The notes under the pieces are model-generated. The model saw only the letters and a list, made by a program, of their open reading frames with translations. It was not told the DNA's origin and searched no databases. The position numbers and the translations under genes were made by a program. This document shows, one piece after another, positions 12,061-23,199 of a DNA stretch of 64,000 bases (position 1 is the stretch's first letter; every line of letters starts with the position of its first letter). The stretch covers positions 381,696,760 through 381,760,759 of the forward strand of contig CM077116.1 of the NCBI GenBank assembly GCA_039619475.1. Reading direction: 5' to 3'. The DNA comes from Icerya purchasi. Lineage: Eukaryota; Arthropoda; Insecta; Hemiptera; Monophlebidae.

Positions 12061-15000
12061 CAATTTGAAAAATCTATTTTCTAACGATAAAATAAAATAA
12101 TTAATCACAGACATGAAGCCACAATTTACAAAAACTACTTACATTCAATTTGAAGTATTTTAAAACCCAAAAATTACAAATTTGTATGTTTTTTAATTTT
12201 TTTTAAGATGCAAAATAAACTTATCGATAATTCTTCGCATAGCGATTGAATTAAACAACGACAACGTTGTATGTATTAATATAAACTAAACTGGAGGGTC
12301 TCATCTAAGACTACTAAATTTTGTAATAATACATATAAATATGTAAATAAAAATATTTGTGTACACCCTCCCCCTAAATTTTAGTCTAGATACAGCTCTG
12401 ACTACAGCGATAGAAACATGGTTATTAATTTAAAAATCTGCAAATACTTATATAGTCACTTTTATCGAACGCTATCTGCTGGCGTAAACTGCCATCACAC
12501 ACAATCACTATTATTAAAAATGTTTAAAAAATCATATTCATTTATGGAAAAACTAATTACATACTTTTGCATTATCCCAGAAAACCAATTAATTAAAAAC
12601 AAAACATATTGATATTTTGTAAGGACGCAACTCAAATTATAGTTGCAATATCTGATTGAAACAGTTTAATTGCACATCAACACTATATAAAAACTAAATA
12701 TTTGAACTAAAATATTACAATTAGAAAATATTATACTAAACAAAATAACTAAAATTTCTAATAACATTAAACAATTGTTTTTGCTTTTTACATTTCAATA
12801 ACTTTACTTGAATTAAAATTAACTAACAAATTATAATTTTATACATTATTAGAGCAAATTTTATTTTTATATACTATATATTTCACTAGAACTTATTTAC
12901 TTATATTTAGTGTCGCGTTAATTCTACTGTTCCGCTTTCAAATACTTCATTAATATTGTGAGAATACAAGAAATGTGGCTATCAGTTTATCCTAATTCAC
13001 TAAATTTAAATTTGTTGTGACAGTTTATATTTGTTGCTCTCTTTGTAGTTGTCTATAATAAAAAGAAGCGGCATCAAAGTCCATCGACCATGTAATTAAT
13101 TGAAATCTCGAGCTCTGTGATTTATTGTTTTATATACAGTGACACAAAATCAATATTTATATTAGAACAAATTTCAGTCAAAAAAAAAAAGAAAAGTAAA
13201 GCATGATATAACATTTCTACCAAACATATCGTCAGAAACGAATCGATAAGGAAAAATTTCGATCGGGCAAATTTAAATTATAAAAGTATAGAAAAACTCA
13301 CGAGTAGGAGAAATTACGTAAATAAATTATCTCGCAAAAGAAATAATTCGACAACTATTTAAATATATAAAATAGGTAATATTTAAGTATCACATATTGA
13401 AATCGACTGTTATTACCAAAAGACATGGCAGGTATTCAAAAAACTGCAAGAAATGTTATTAATAACACGCAGTCAATTACACTATTTTATCATAATCATA
13501 CAGCCCATTGGAAAAAAAAGTAATTAATTTTTTATCTAAATTGAACATAAATTTTTACGCACGAATTTAATGGATGTAAATGAATCAGTTTCCATGTATT
13601 TTTAACACCACAGGGACAGCGCAAACCATAGACGACCGGCAGATGAGAAAAAGAATTCCTCACTACCAAAATGAACGTATACAAGTGAAAAAGACAGTGT
13701 TTCTATATTCTTTTAAACTAATATTAATGAATTTTAAACATACACGTGGAAAAATCAAAATAAATACATAAGTAATAATGAATAATAAACATTTCATTAC
13801 CTCTTCCCGCTCAATAACACACTAATGCAGCAGTTCATTTATGCAACCCTTTTTTTAATTCTTTTTACTCTACTTGGATTTAAACTTGTAAAATATACGT
13901 TTTCCTGTTTTAATTATTTTAAATTTTATAACTGAACGTGTTAATAAATACACAAATCCGATATAGATGCTATACCATCACATACATTTTATTACCTTAA
14001 TAATGAAATAAACGCATTCATTGGAATTTTAAAAAGAAAGCCAGAAGAAATGAAACATAATGTTCTTTAGTGTTTTTCCATTTTTGACTTAGAATATATA
14101 ATTGTTTTCATTATTTTAAATCATGATTACCGTACATGTTACTTTGTTTCATTAATTAGACCTTCCAGAAGTTTTTTATAATTATTATGTCACTTTCATC
14201 AGAAATAAATCATTTATTAGATTAAATTAATAAATTTCTAATTCAATATTGAAGTTGCAATAATTAGTACTCTTGCCACTAATTGAAAATAACTGCAGAT
14301 AGCGTATATCATTTCATAAACAGAAATAATAAATTTATAGTTTTATAAGTTCGATTTTCAAATATCCACAACATTAATAAGATACATATACAAACACGGA
14401 AGCGCGCACAAGCACACAAAACTTCATCCGCGTAATTATACATGTTTAAATTTTTAATTTTTTCTCTTTTTATATGGTGAACTCTGCATTTCACCAAAAA
14501 TGTATTTTTTTTATTCAGTTTCCCTTTCCTTTGGGAATACTACTACTATAAAAATTAAAATAAACTTTAAGTACAGAATGTAACAGCAAAACACGGTAGT
14601 TTGCAAGTGTTTAAGATTTGATGCAAATAACATTTCCGGTAGCAACAATTAAAATTCATTTTATAGAATATTTTATGTTCTCTGTAATTTTAATATATTT
14701 TTTTATAAAACATTACTAATATATTACATAGTTATTTATGTATTCAAATATTTAAAAAGCAATAACTCATTATTATAAAGAAATATTTATAATGTAACGT
14801 TTTTACGTAATTAATACTTGCAAATATACAGGACATATCAATACTATGTTCAGATTATAAATCTGCTTTCTAAAACTTTCCCTTTTATTCTGAAATTTAT
14901 TTAGTCAACTAAGCTCATTTCTAAAAATCACACTGCTTTCACCACTTTTATTTTTTACTCTTTTTTGACTACCTTATTTTCATCATTCCAGTCCTTTAAT

Positions 15001-15086
15001 CTGTAAACCGTCCATCTACTCTCCTGCTTGCATCGTTGGGCTTTAAGAATAATGTTTATTTCTTTGAGAGGTTTTTAATTCATTTA

Positions 15087-15146
<60 letters not shown>

Positions 15147-17860
15147 AAGATTCTTTATTTCTCTAAGAAACGTATTTATTACGCTGCAACAAAAAACAGT
15201 TAATGTTCAGCTAAAGCTTCTCTGTATTTTTATAACCTGTTTGTAGCGACATAACAAAATGATTTTGCTCAACTGAAGATCACACAATCCTTATTTTAAA
15301 AACATACAAAATCAGCAACTGACGCGTAGATTCTCCTCTTTATCTTATACTCAATTTTAAATAAGTAATTTAATGAAAAAAATGTATTATACCACGCTAT
15401 TTTGAAAACTGCTTTTTTTTGTTAATATACTAATTTAGATCTCTAAACTGTTACAATTGTCAAAAAGTGACTCAAAAATTAAACATACCTATTTTAAAGT
15501 TTGTATATGAATTTTTCACAACCTTAAAAATTTACTGATTATATTTAAACGACTACTCTATTATTGTTTACAAAATGATTCTGTAAAAAATGATCGAATT
15601 TAAATGGATTATAATGTTTAAATTACATTTACTATTACTTTATATTAAATATTGCAATTTGGAATTATTCCAAAGTATTTATCTGTGTAACTTAATCAAT
15701 CGTGCTCCTTAGATACAAGATTTCAAGTAAATAGATATAACAAAAACTTCAACAACATAATCAAAATGATTATATCAAAAATCTTGGAACACTATATTTG
15801 CGATGATGTTGTATCAATTATCTCTGGCATTGCAATAACAAACTATAATGGGGGAAATGTAAGAATCCCCTTAAATTAATATTATTTAATTTGGTCAAAT
15901 TAACTATTTTAAAGAAGAAAAAAAACGATAAAAAGATTTTTTAAATACAACTGTTGAGTAAACAAGCATACACAATATATATGCATATCTGTATAAATCG
16001 TAATATGTAGTATTTTCTATGTTATATTTTAGTATTTAAAAAGAATACTTACATTATTATCTGTTGTACATACACACCATGATTTCAAACAACAAATTTG
16101 TATTCGAAATAAAATATATACATAAAACAATTGACATAAAATACTTAAATCAAATTAAGTAAATATAAAAGCACGTTTACACATCTGTTATCAATAATCG
16201 ATAGTGTTAACGGTCGATAATTAACTTTTTAATTATATATAAATTAAAATCAAAATATGTATTTTTTTTTGTTAATACTAAATTAATGAAAATTTAAATA
16301 GTACTTGAAACTTCTTTCCACTAATTTTTAGCAATAATAATAAAGTAAATATTCCTTAATTAAAAATACGTTAATACTATGAACACAACAGCACTCTTAT
16401 TATTTTCTTTGTAAAAGTGTATAATATATGCAATAAATAGAATTAAATAGTATTGGTACCTAAATAATGAAACCCAATGAAAATTTTTCAACTGAAATCA
16501 ACACAAGTAAACCAAATGTGGCGAAACTGTAACAATTTACCGGTAAAGAACATAGAATCGCTCTGCAAAACTGTAAACCGGTAGGTACATAGGTTTCGCA
16601 TTCTAGAAAGTAAAGGTGATTTTGATATTTACAATTTCCAAAAATAAGTATTCTTTCACTGTATGCAATCTTTTTCCCCTTTTTATATTATGTTTTCATT
16701 ATTGCACTACTGTTATTATATACAAATTGTGAACTTAAAAATGTAAATTCAGTATAACGAATAAATAATTTAAAAATACTAATTTTTACTAAATATATAT
16801 TTAATATGAAATATCTTTAGTTCCACACTGCAGTAAATTTTATTTTGCATACATGATAAATTTTTTATAGTATAAAAGGATTTTTCAACACAGTAATATT
16901 TTTTTATTTTCATATGTAAATAGTCTGAGTAATATTAATATGAAATTTAAGCAAGTATCCGTTTTTTCTTTGTACAGAAATTGTATGTATGTTATCAATT
17001 CATTTTTTTAATTTTTTACTCAAAATATTTATATAATTGACAACTGAAAATTTCATAATTTTTTATAAACATTTGGTATAAAATTTTCCATATTTTATCA
17101 TCGAATTATATATGTTAATTTAATCACTTGTTCAAAGGTAAAAGTTTATCTTGTTTGTTATTTATAAACTTTCCTGCAAAAACAAAAATTGAAATTAACA
17201 ATTTTCTGTGTTTTTTTAATATTGTTCCCCGACAGTATAAATTCACCACGTCAGAAGTACACACTTTTTATCTTTTTTTTTTCCAATCTAATGTTGAATA
17301 TGTGTAATCTAATGTGAAACTATAAAATTTGCTAGGATTAACCACTGAATTTCTGGGCTACATTTTCTTATAACTGAGTAATATGTGTGTTATTGTCAAC
17401 ACTTATATTCAGTTTGTAAACAATGTTCAAAAGTTTTTATTTGATATATAAAAGAAATCAATATACTTTTTTTAGTCACAATTATTGCTTAATCAAACTG
17501 TTTAGAAATTTCCAATACAGTTGTTCAGCTATAGATTAAATTAAAATGCTATTTCAAGGGTTGTTCGATCTTTTTTGACGTTATATATGTATAATCACCA
17601 AATTATGGTATACAGAAATTTCCAATAACATATACAGTTAATTGTTAAATATTATTGAATTTGTGATGCATACAACAATTAATTGAAAAGTTCCTCGAGT
17701 ATTGTATAACATTAGTTCTGTGCTTCTTAGATTACAAAGCAAGTATGTAAACATAAAAAAAACATAGTATGTATTGATGAACACATAAAATTGAAGAAGT
17801 TCACGGTGTACAAAGAATTAAAACAAGACTTCTTTGTTTCCCGGATACTATTCAGTTATG
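12061..17860. other. Long AT-rich stretch, no genes recognised
   Basis: Strongly AT-rich intergenic or intronic DNA. Small frames at 12418-12612, 13580-13771 and 14309-14497 show no motif. The only structured feature is the (TA)n tract at 15097-15144. Confidence 0.5.
15097..15144. repeat. (TA)n microsatellite
   Basis: About 48 bases of TA dinucleotide following a short ATTT-repeat run. Confidence 0.95.
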
Positions 17861-17866
17861 GTAAAT

Positions 17867-18344
17867 ATATAGGGTGATTTTTTAAGAGTTAAGTTTTTCA
17901 GGTTGGCAGCATTGGTTGGTATTGGCGTCCAAATGTCATCTGTCAAAGTGAAAAGTTTTCAGTATACTCTGCCATTTCATCACGGAAAGACTTACAAACG
18001 AGCAACGATTGCAAATTGTTGAAATTTATTATCAAAATTCGTGCTCTGTGAAAAATGTACATCGTTTGTTAAGACCATATTATGGTCGTCATAATCGACC
18101 TGGTGATAACAGCACGAATTGTTGATTCACCAGGTCGATACAAACGATGCACATTTTTCACAGAGCACGAATTTTGATAATAAATTTCAACAATTTGCAA
18201 TCGTTGCTCGTTTGTAAGTCTTTCCGTGATGAAATGGCAGAGTATACTGAAAACTTTTCACTTTGACAGACGACGTTTGGACGCCAATACCAACCAGTGC
18301 TGCCAACCTGAAAAACTTTACTCTTAAAAAATCACTCTATATTA
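17867..18344. mobile_element. Foldback (long-TIR) mariner/Tc1-like element
   Basis: The first and last ~210 bp are near-perfect inverted copies of each other. The left end reads TATAGGGTGATTTTTTAAG; the right end, reversed, reads TATAGAGTGATTTTTTAAG. Both are flanked by TA-rich sequence, consistent with TA-target insertion. The inward ends of the arms encode, on the plus strand, TNEQRLQIVEIYYQN then SCSVKNVHRLLRPYYGRHNRP, which matches the N-terminal helix-turn-helix of mariner-like transposases, and then a stop. The middle ~70 bp contains a second, smaller hairpin built around CGACCTGGTGA and TCACCAGGTCG. The catalytic DDE domain is absent, so the element is non-autonomous: it carries the same transposase N-terminus in head-to-head orientation. 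Confidence 0.85.
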
Positions 18345-18539
18345 TGAGGCAAGTATTAGAAAGCTAAATTGGAGTGTTTCGGTGAAGTGGGGGAGGGGGT
18401 AGAAAAGTCATTCGTAACTACACATCATTCATAGCCAATAATACCAGAGAGATGATAAGTTTTTTAGCACCGATTCCGAAAAATAAACATCTAATTTCGA
18501 TCAGAAGTTAATAATGAAAAGTTTAAATTAATAGAAATT

Positions 18540-18880
18540 AACGGATAAAATTCAGTAGCTAAAAATGAAAAACATAATTGAATACGAAATAGTACGAAAA
18601 TATGTACATCACTCAGAAAATGTAGGGGGTCCAACAAACTAGATAAAAAGAAGAATTCAGCTCGCACGAAATGTCATGAGTAGATTAAGCAAAATATGGA
18701 AAGATACATTGATCACGAATGCAAATGAAACGAGCGCATTATTTAGTATTTTTTATATTCATATACACATCAAAAACGTAGACTATAAAAACTATAGACA
18801 GCTTTGGAATGTGGGTTTTGCAGCGCATAATAAGAATACCCCGGACCGTAAAAAGATCAAATGTATCGATTGCAAATAAA
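18540..18880 (+). pseudogene. Non-LTR retrotransposon reverse-transcriptase C-terminus, decayed
   Basis: On the plus strand 18636-18715 reads IKRRIQLARNVMSRLSKIWK then DTLIT, a typical segment downstream of the RT fingers in RTE/Jockey-type insect retrotransposons. After a frameshift, 18797-18870 gives DSFGMWVLQRIIRIPRT then VKRSNVSI, matching the conserved 'DAFEMWcyRRmLRIpWT..rTNvSIL' block. The stretch between the two blocks is scrambled. Stops, frameshift and the missing RT core mark it as a fragment. The frame that starts at 18676 joins the first block to out-of-frame sequence. Confidence 0.75.
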
Positions 18881-18939
18881 TTTAATAAATATTTTACAAT
18901 TTCTTTCTGGGTGTTGTGTGTTTCCTAAAAATAGATTAT

Positions 18940-20310
18940 AACCCTTCTTCACTCTTCAAATTCTGAAGATATAAAAAAAATGGAACAACCTTCGTAAATA
19001 TTATGATATGGTAAACCTATTTATTACGAAGATACAACACTTTAGTTATTTTTTGAAAACAGTTTTCAACCACTTTTCACCTCATAAAGTTCAATTTTTC
19101 AAAAAAACTTTCCCACTTGATATTTTCGGTATATGGAGTGTCCAAATGGGCTTTCTGATAACCAATGTAAATGGTTTCGGCTGAGGTGTAATCATTATTT
19201 TATGCCAAAATCGGGGTGAAGCTTTTGCTACAATTAAACTTTAGGGTACTTAAAACAAATCGTGTACACTTTTCATATGCCGTATAAAGAATATTAAGAC
19301 AAAACTATAATTTGATAACCCATTTCTACGGGAAATATAACGGTTTATGTATTTTTTGGAAAATGGTTTTTATCCCTTCCCACGTTTTCAAGTTTAAATT
19401 TTCAAAAAAGTGTTCTTACTTGACATCACCAGCATATACATTGTATTCCCATTGATAATCACTATTCGTTTAGATTGCAGCATGATTTTTGGTTTTCTCA
19501 AAAATGGAATTCTGCCATTCTTTTTCCTTAAAATTTTGGGGAAGGAAAACAATTTTGCCCACTTTTAGTACACCATATGTCTTCATGCGAAATTACAATT
19601 TGGTAAACACATTTGCAACAAAAAAATAACAGTTCATGTATTTTTTTGGAAACAGTTTTTAACCGTTTTTCACTCCATAAAGTTCGAATTTTCAAAAAAG
19701 TGTTCTTATTCGATATCTTCAGTATATACATTATATTAACATGAAATTACACGTGATAATCATGAATTTTTTTTACTGTAGCGTGATTTTTGGTTTTCTC
19801 AAAAAAAGGATTCTGACATTTTTTCCCTTCAAAGTTTGAAGATAGAAAATAGATTTTGCACACTTTTGGTACACCATATGAGGTATCTTCGTGCGAAATT
19901 ACAATTATGAAGACCCATTTTCACTAAAACTATAACAGTTTGTGTATTTTTCGGGAAACAGTTTTTAGACCTTTTTCATTCCTTAATTTTTGAGAAAACC
20001 AAAAATTACACTACTGTCCAAACGAATCATCATGTTAATATAATGTATATACTGAAGATATCGAATAAGAACACTTTTTTGAAAATTCGAACTTTATGGA
20101 GTGAAAAGCGGTTAAAAACTGTTTCCAAAAAAATACATGAACTGTTATTTTTTTGATGCAAATGTGTTTACCAAATTGTAATTTCGCATGAAGACATATG
20201 GTGTACTAAAAGTGCGCAAAATTGTTTTCCTTCCCCAAAATTTTAAGGAAAAAGAATGGCAGAATTCCATTTTTGAGAAAACCAAAAATTATACTGCAAT
20301 CTAAACGAAT
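18940..20310. repeat. ~300-bp tandem array ending in a large inverted copy
   Basis: Four head-to-tail degenerate units can be followed through the block TTTTCACTCCATAAAGTTCG / TTTTCAAAAAAGTGTTCTTA, with starts near 19064, 19364, 19651 and 19957 (spacing about 287-306 bp). The fourth unit breaks off near 19985 at TTTTTGAGAAAACC and is followed by an inverted copy: 19990-20310 is the reverse complement of about 19446-19800. The result is an inverted repeat with arms of about 320 bp and a ~190-bp spacer. No protein domain is visible; frames at 19528-19731 and 20222-20431 are mirror images within the arms. Confidence 0.8.
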
Positions 20311-20540
20311 CGTGATCTTTATTAAGTTTATACATAACAGATATTCTATAAAACTGACCCTCGGATCTCGTCAAGGGAGAAAGGAACCCCCAGATGCTAG
20401 TTCCATGATGTTTACAGCAGGTTTCAATTAATTACGTCATGCTTATCCTTTTTTTTTTTTTACTATAGAAGTTAAAATTTAGTACAGAAAAACCTTAAGT
20501 ATTTATTATATTCTATTCTGTTCTATTGAAACTTCAGAAT

Positions 20541-20626
20541 CTTCAAAATGGCGTATCAAACATTAATTTTGATACAGTTTAAGGGAGATATTTCATACCG
20601 ACAAAAAAACGCCTTTGAGAAATAAT
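20541..20626 (+). repeat. ~86-bp dispersed direct repeat, copy 1
   Basis: CTTCAAAATGGcGTATcAAA...AAGGGAGATATTTCATACCG...TTTGAGAAATAAT recurs in the same orientation at 21626-21712 with only a few differences. The two copies lie 1.1 kb apart and could bound or mark a mobile element. No further ends were found. Confidence 0.75.
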
Positions 20627-21625
20627 GTCGCCCATCAAATGTTTTGCACAAAATTTTTGACCATACGTATCTTTAACACAAACATAAATATCACTGAATT
20701 TACGAAATTTTTTAAATGTCTACTTTTTATATATTGATCTATTATTTTTTCATTGTAGCCATTATTTAATGTTTTTATTTCATTTTATTTGTTATTTAAC
20801 ATTATTTGTAAAACTCATGATAGATAAAAAGTAACCATTAAGGGTAATACTTGATTATGATATCTTTGCTGGTAGGAAATTTTTACGAAAATATTAATAT
20901 AAATAAGTAAAACTGTCTTTTGCAGTTATGTTAAAATTTGTTACAACCAAATTTTCACTATTCAGAAAGAAATAACATTTTAAACACATATCCATGAATA
21001 CGTATATGTATCTTGAAAAAACGAAACCGGTAAGACATTTTTGATATATACATATATTATGAAATACATTTATAACATCGTGGTTTTTATAGTTAGCAAT
21101 GCTTACTTAAAAAAAAAAAAAAAAAAAAAAAATACTTGATTTAATACGTTTAATTAAGTTAATTACGTTTATTTATATAAATAACAATTTATAACGCTTG
21201 ATTGAAATAACATTACGGTTTAACATTATTCTCTTTAACTAATAGCCAAAGAATTTTATAGAGCATAGCAGACCGACAAATTTCCCTCTATTTCAATAAT
21301 TTCTCATTCGATTATCACTAATAAATATTTAACACCAAGACAAATGATTCTTTAATTATTAGAAATTATATTGATCATGGTAGTTTTATATGGACTGAAC
21401 ATCAAATGAAGTTAAAAAATGGAGTCCCCTCGAAGGTATACTTCCTTTGCAAACAAAAGTATATTTAATATAAATATCATCCAACAGCTAGCATGTTAGT
21501 TAAACAGATTGTTAATAGATAGCGCTTCCTTTAAAATAAGAAAAGTTTTAAAATGTAATTTTTTAACGAAAAAAAATTAATTTTAAGATATTTACTTATT
21601 TTTCGTCATCAGGGAGAAAAATAAT

Positions 21626-21712
21626 CTTCAAAATGGTGTATTAAACATTAATTTTGATGCAGTATTAAGGGAGATATTTCATACCGACCAAAAAACACCT
21701 TTGAGAAATAAT
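21626..21712 (+). repeat. ~87-bp dispersed direct repeat, copy 2
   Basis: Second copy of the repeat at 20541-20626. It is preceded by AGGGAGAAAAATAAT. The sequence between the copies is AT-rich with an A run at about 21111-21132 and shows no coding content. Confidence 0.75.
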
Positions 21713-22099
21713 TCACATAGATTAGAAGTAATATTATTGTAGTGTGATGTGGGAAATATTTTGAAAATCACTGATTTAACTCATTATTCTTTCTTAAAAG
21801 TTCATTCGCATTTATTAACATAAAACAAGAAACTAAACTTAAACATTAATTAATACTAAATGCCTTTTTAGCTATTACTTAAACTGCAAACGATTAAGAT
21901 TATTTGTGTAAATTTATTTACAATAGTGTGAATTAAATTATATTTTCTCTTATATTTGCGGTACTGCAGTAGGGCTTTTAGGTTACAGCTAGCACACAAA
22001 GGTGCCGCCACAGGTAATTGGGCCTAATAGCAGTTAAAACTAGAGTGATTTTTGTCCATCGGTCCGCCCTCACATGGGATTTCCACACACTATCGCCGC

Positions 22100-22915
22100 G
22101 AATGTGTACCCTCCGTTCCCACGCGCGCTCCGACCGCTGCCGCGTTATTTTAAAATTCGGGGCATAAACATTCTAGCAAGATTCCAAAAATTAGCCCATC
22201 TAATCGCCCGTGTAGCCCCACGTACTCGCGTTCCTACGCGCTCCGCCTTCTACCATCGTGCGCACGTATTATACTATTCTCTGCTTGTACTAGTAATATA
22301 TGTAGCGTAATTGTAATTTTAATTTTTCTGGAACTGGAGGGGCAAAATTTTCGCAGAGTGCTAAAAATGTTCAAAACTCGACACTTAGAACCTAAAATTT
22401 AAAGAAATTTTCCGAGGCGTGTTCCGTTCCAGCATTTTCTTTTTTTTTTTAAATTTAAACTTTTACTTTACAAGATGTACAGAAAATAATATATGGCGCT
22501 CTTTTTCCCACGCACCCATCGATCGCTACTGTGTTTTTTTCGAAATTCTGGACATAAATATTCTAGCAGGGTTCTAAAAATGATCCCACTCGATCGGCGT
22601 ACAGCCACACTCGCACACGTTCCCACGCACGCTTCCGTCTCAAAGGCGTATTATACAAGTCCCTGCGTCTAATAAGCATGGCGTAATTTTGAATTTTAAT
22701 TTGATGAGCATGGGAGACCTGAAAAGCTGGCTGAGTGCTAAAAACGTTCAAATTTCAATACTTAGAACCCAAATTTTAAAGGAAATTTCCGAGCCGCGTT
22801 CCGCTCTTGCATTTATTTTTTTGAAAATTTAATTTTTACTTTAGAAGACGTATAGAAAATAAGATGTATTCGCCCACCATGTAGTCACTCTTTTTCCCGC
22901 GCGCCCATCGTTCAG
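22100..22915. repeat. ~390-bp degenerate tandem repeat, two units plus a third start
   Basis: Units start at TTCCCACGCGCGCTCC near 22115, TTTCCCACGCACCCATCG near 22505 and TTTCCCGCGCGCCCATCG near 22893. Shared ordered blocks are ATTCTAGCA.G.TTC.AAAAAT, GAGTGCTAAAAA.GTTCAAA, CTTAGAACC, and AGA.GT..AGAAAATAA. The units are notably GC/CpG-richer than the flanks. The small frames at 22074-22310 (plus) and 22563-22751 (minus) fall inside different units and do not correspond to each other. Confidence 0.7.
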
Positions 22916-22959
22916 GTTACCTCAACCGGATGCTACTGTAGTTTAATTGTCTTATATCA

Positions 22960-22990
22960 CCGTTACACACATACACACACACACACACAT
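22960..22990. repeat. (CA)n microsatellite
   Basis: Short ACACAC tract inside the repeat-rich block. Confidence 0.85.
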
Positions 22991-23199
22991 GCACACTCTG
23001 TTATTTCTAGGAACCGTGAACTTTTTCATCAATCACGGATGGGACAGGGTAGGTTTATATATATTGTTTTTGTCACGTCGTGGTAACCAACATCGAATAA
23101 TATTTGTCATGACACATACTGTTTACTTTGAAGACGTATTGAAAAATACGTAATTTTTATTCGGTCAGTTCGCTAAAAACTTTTCTTTGTTCGATACAT

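Noticed and set aside
18940..20310. CRISPR-like array
   Set aside because: Units are about 300 bp with no short repeat/spacer pattern, in a eukaryotic genome.
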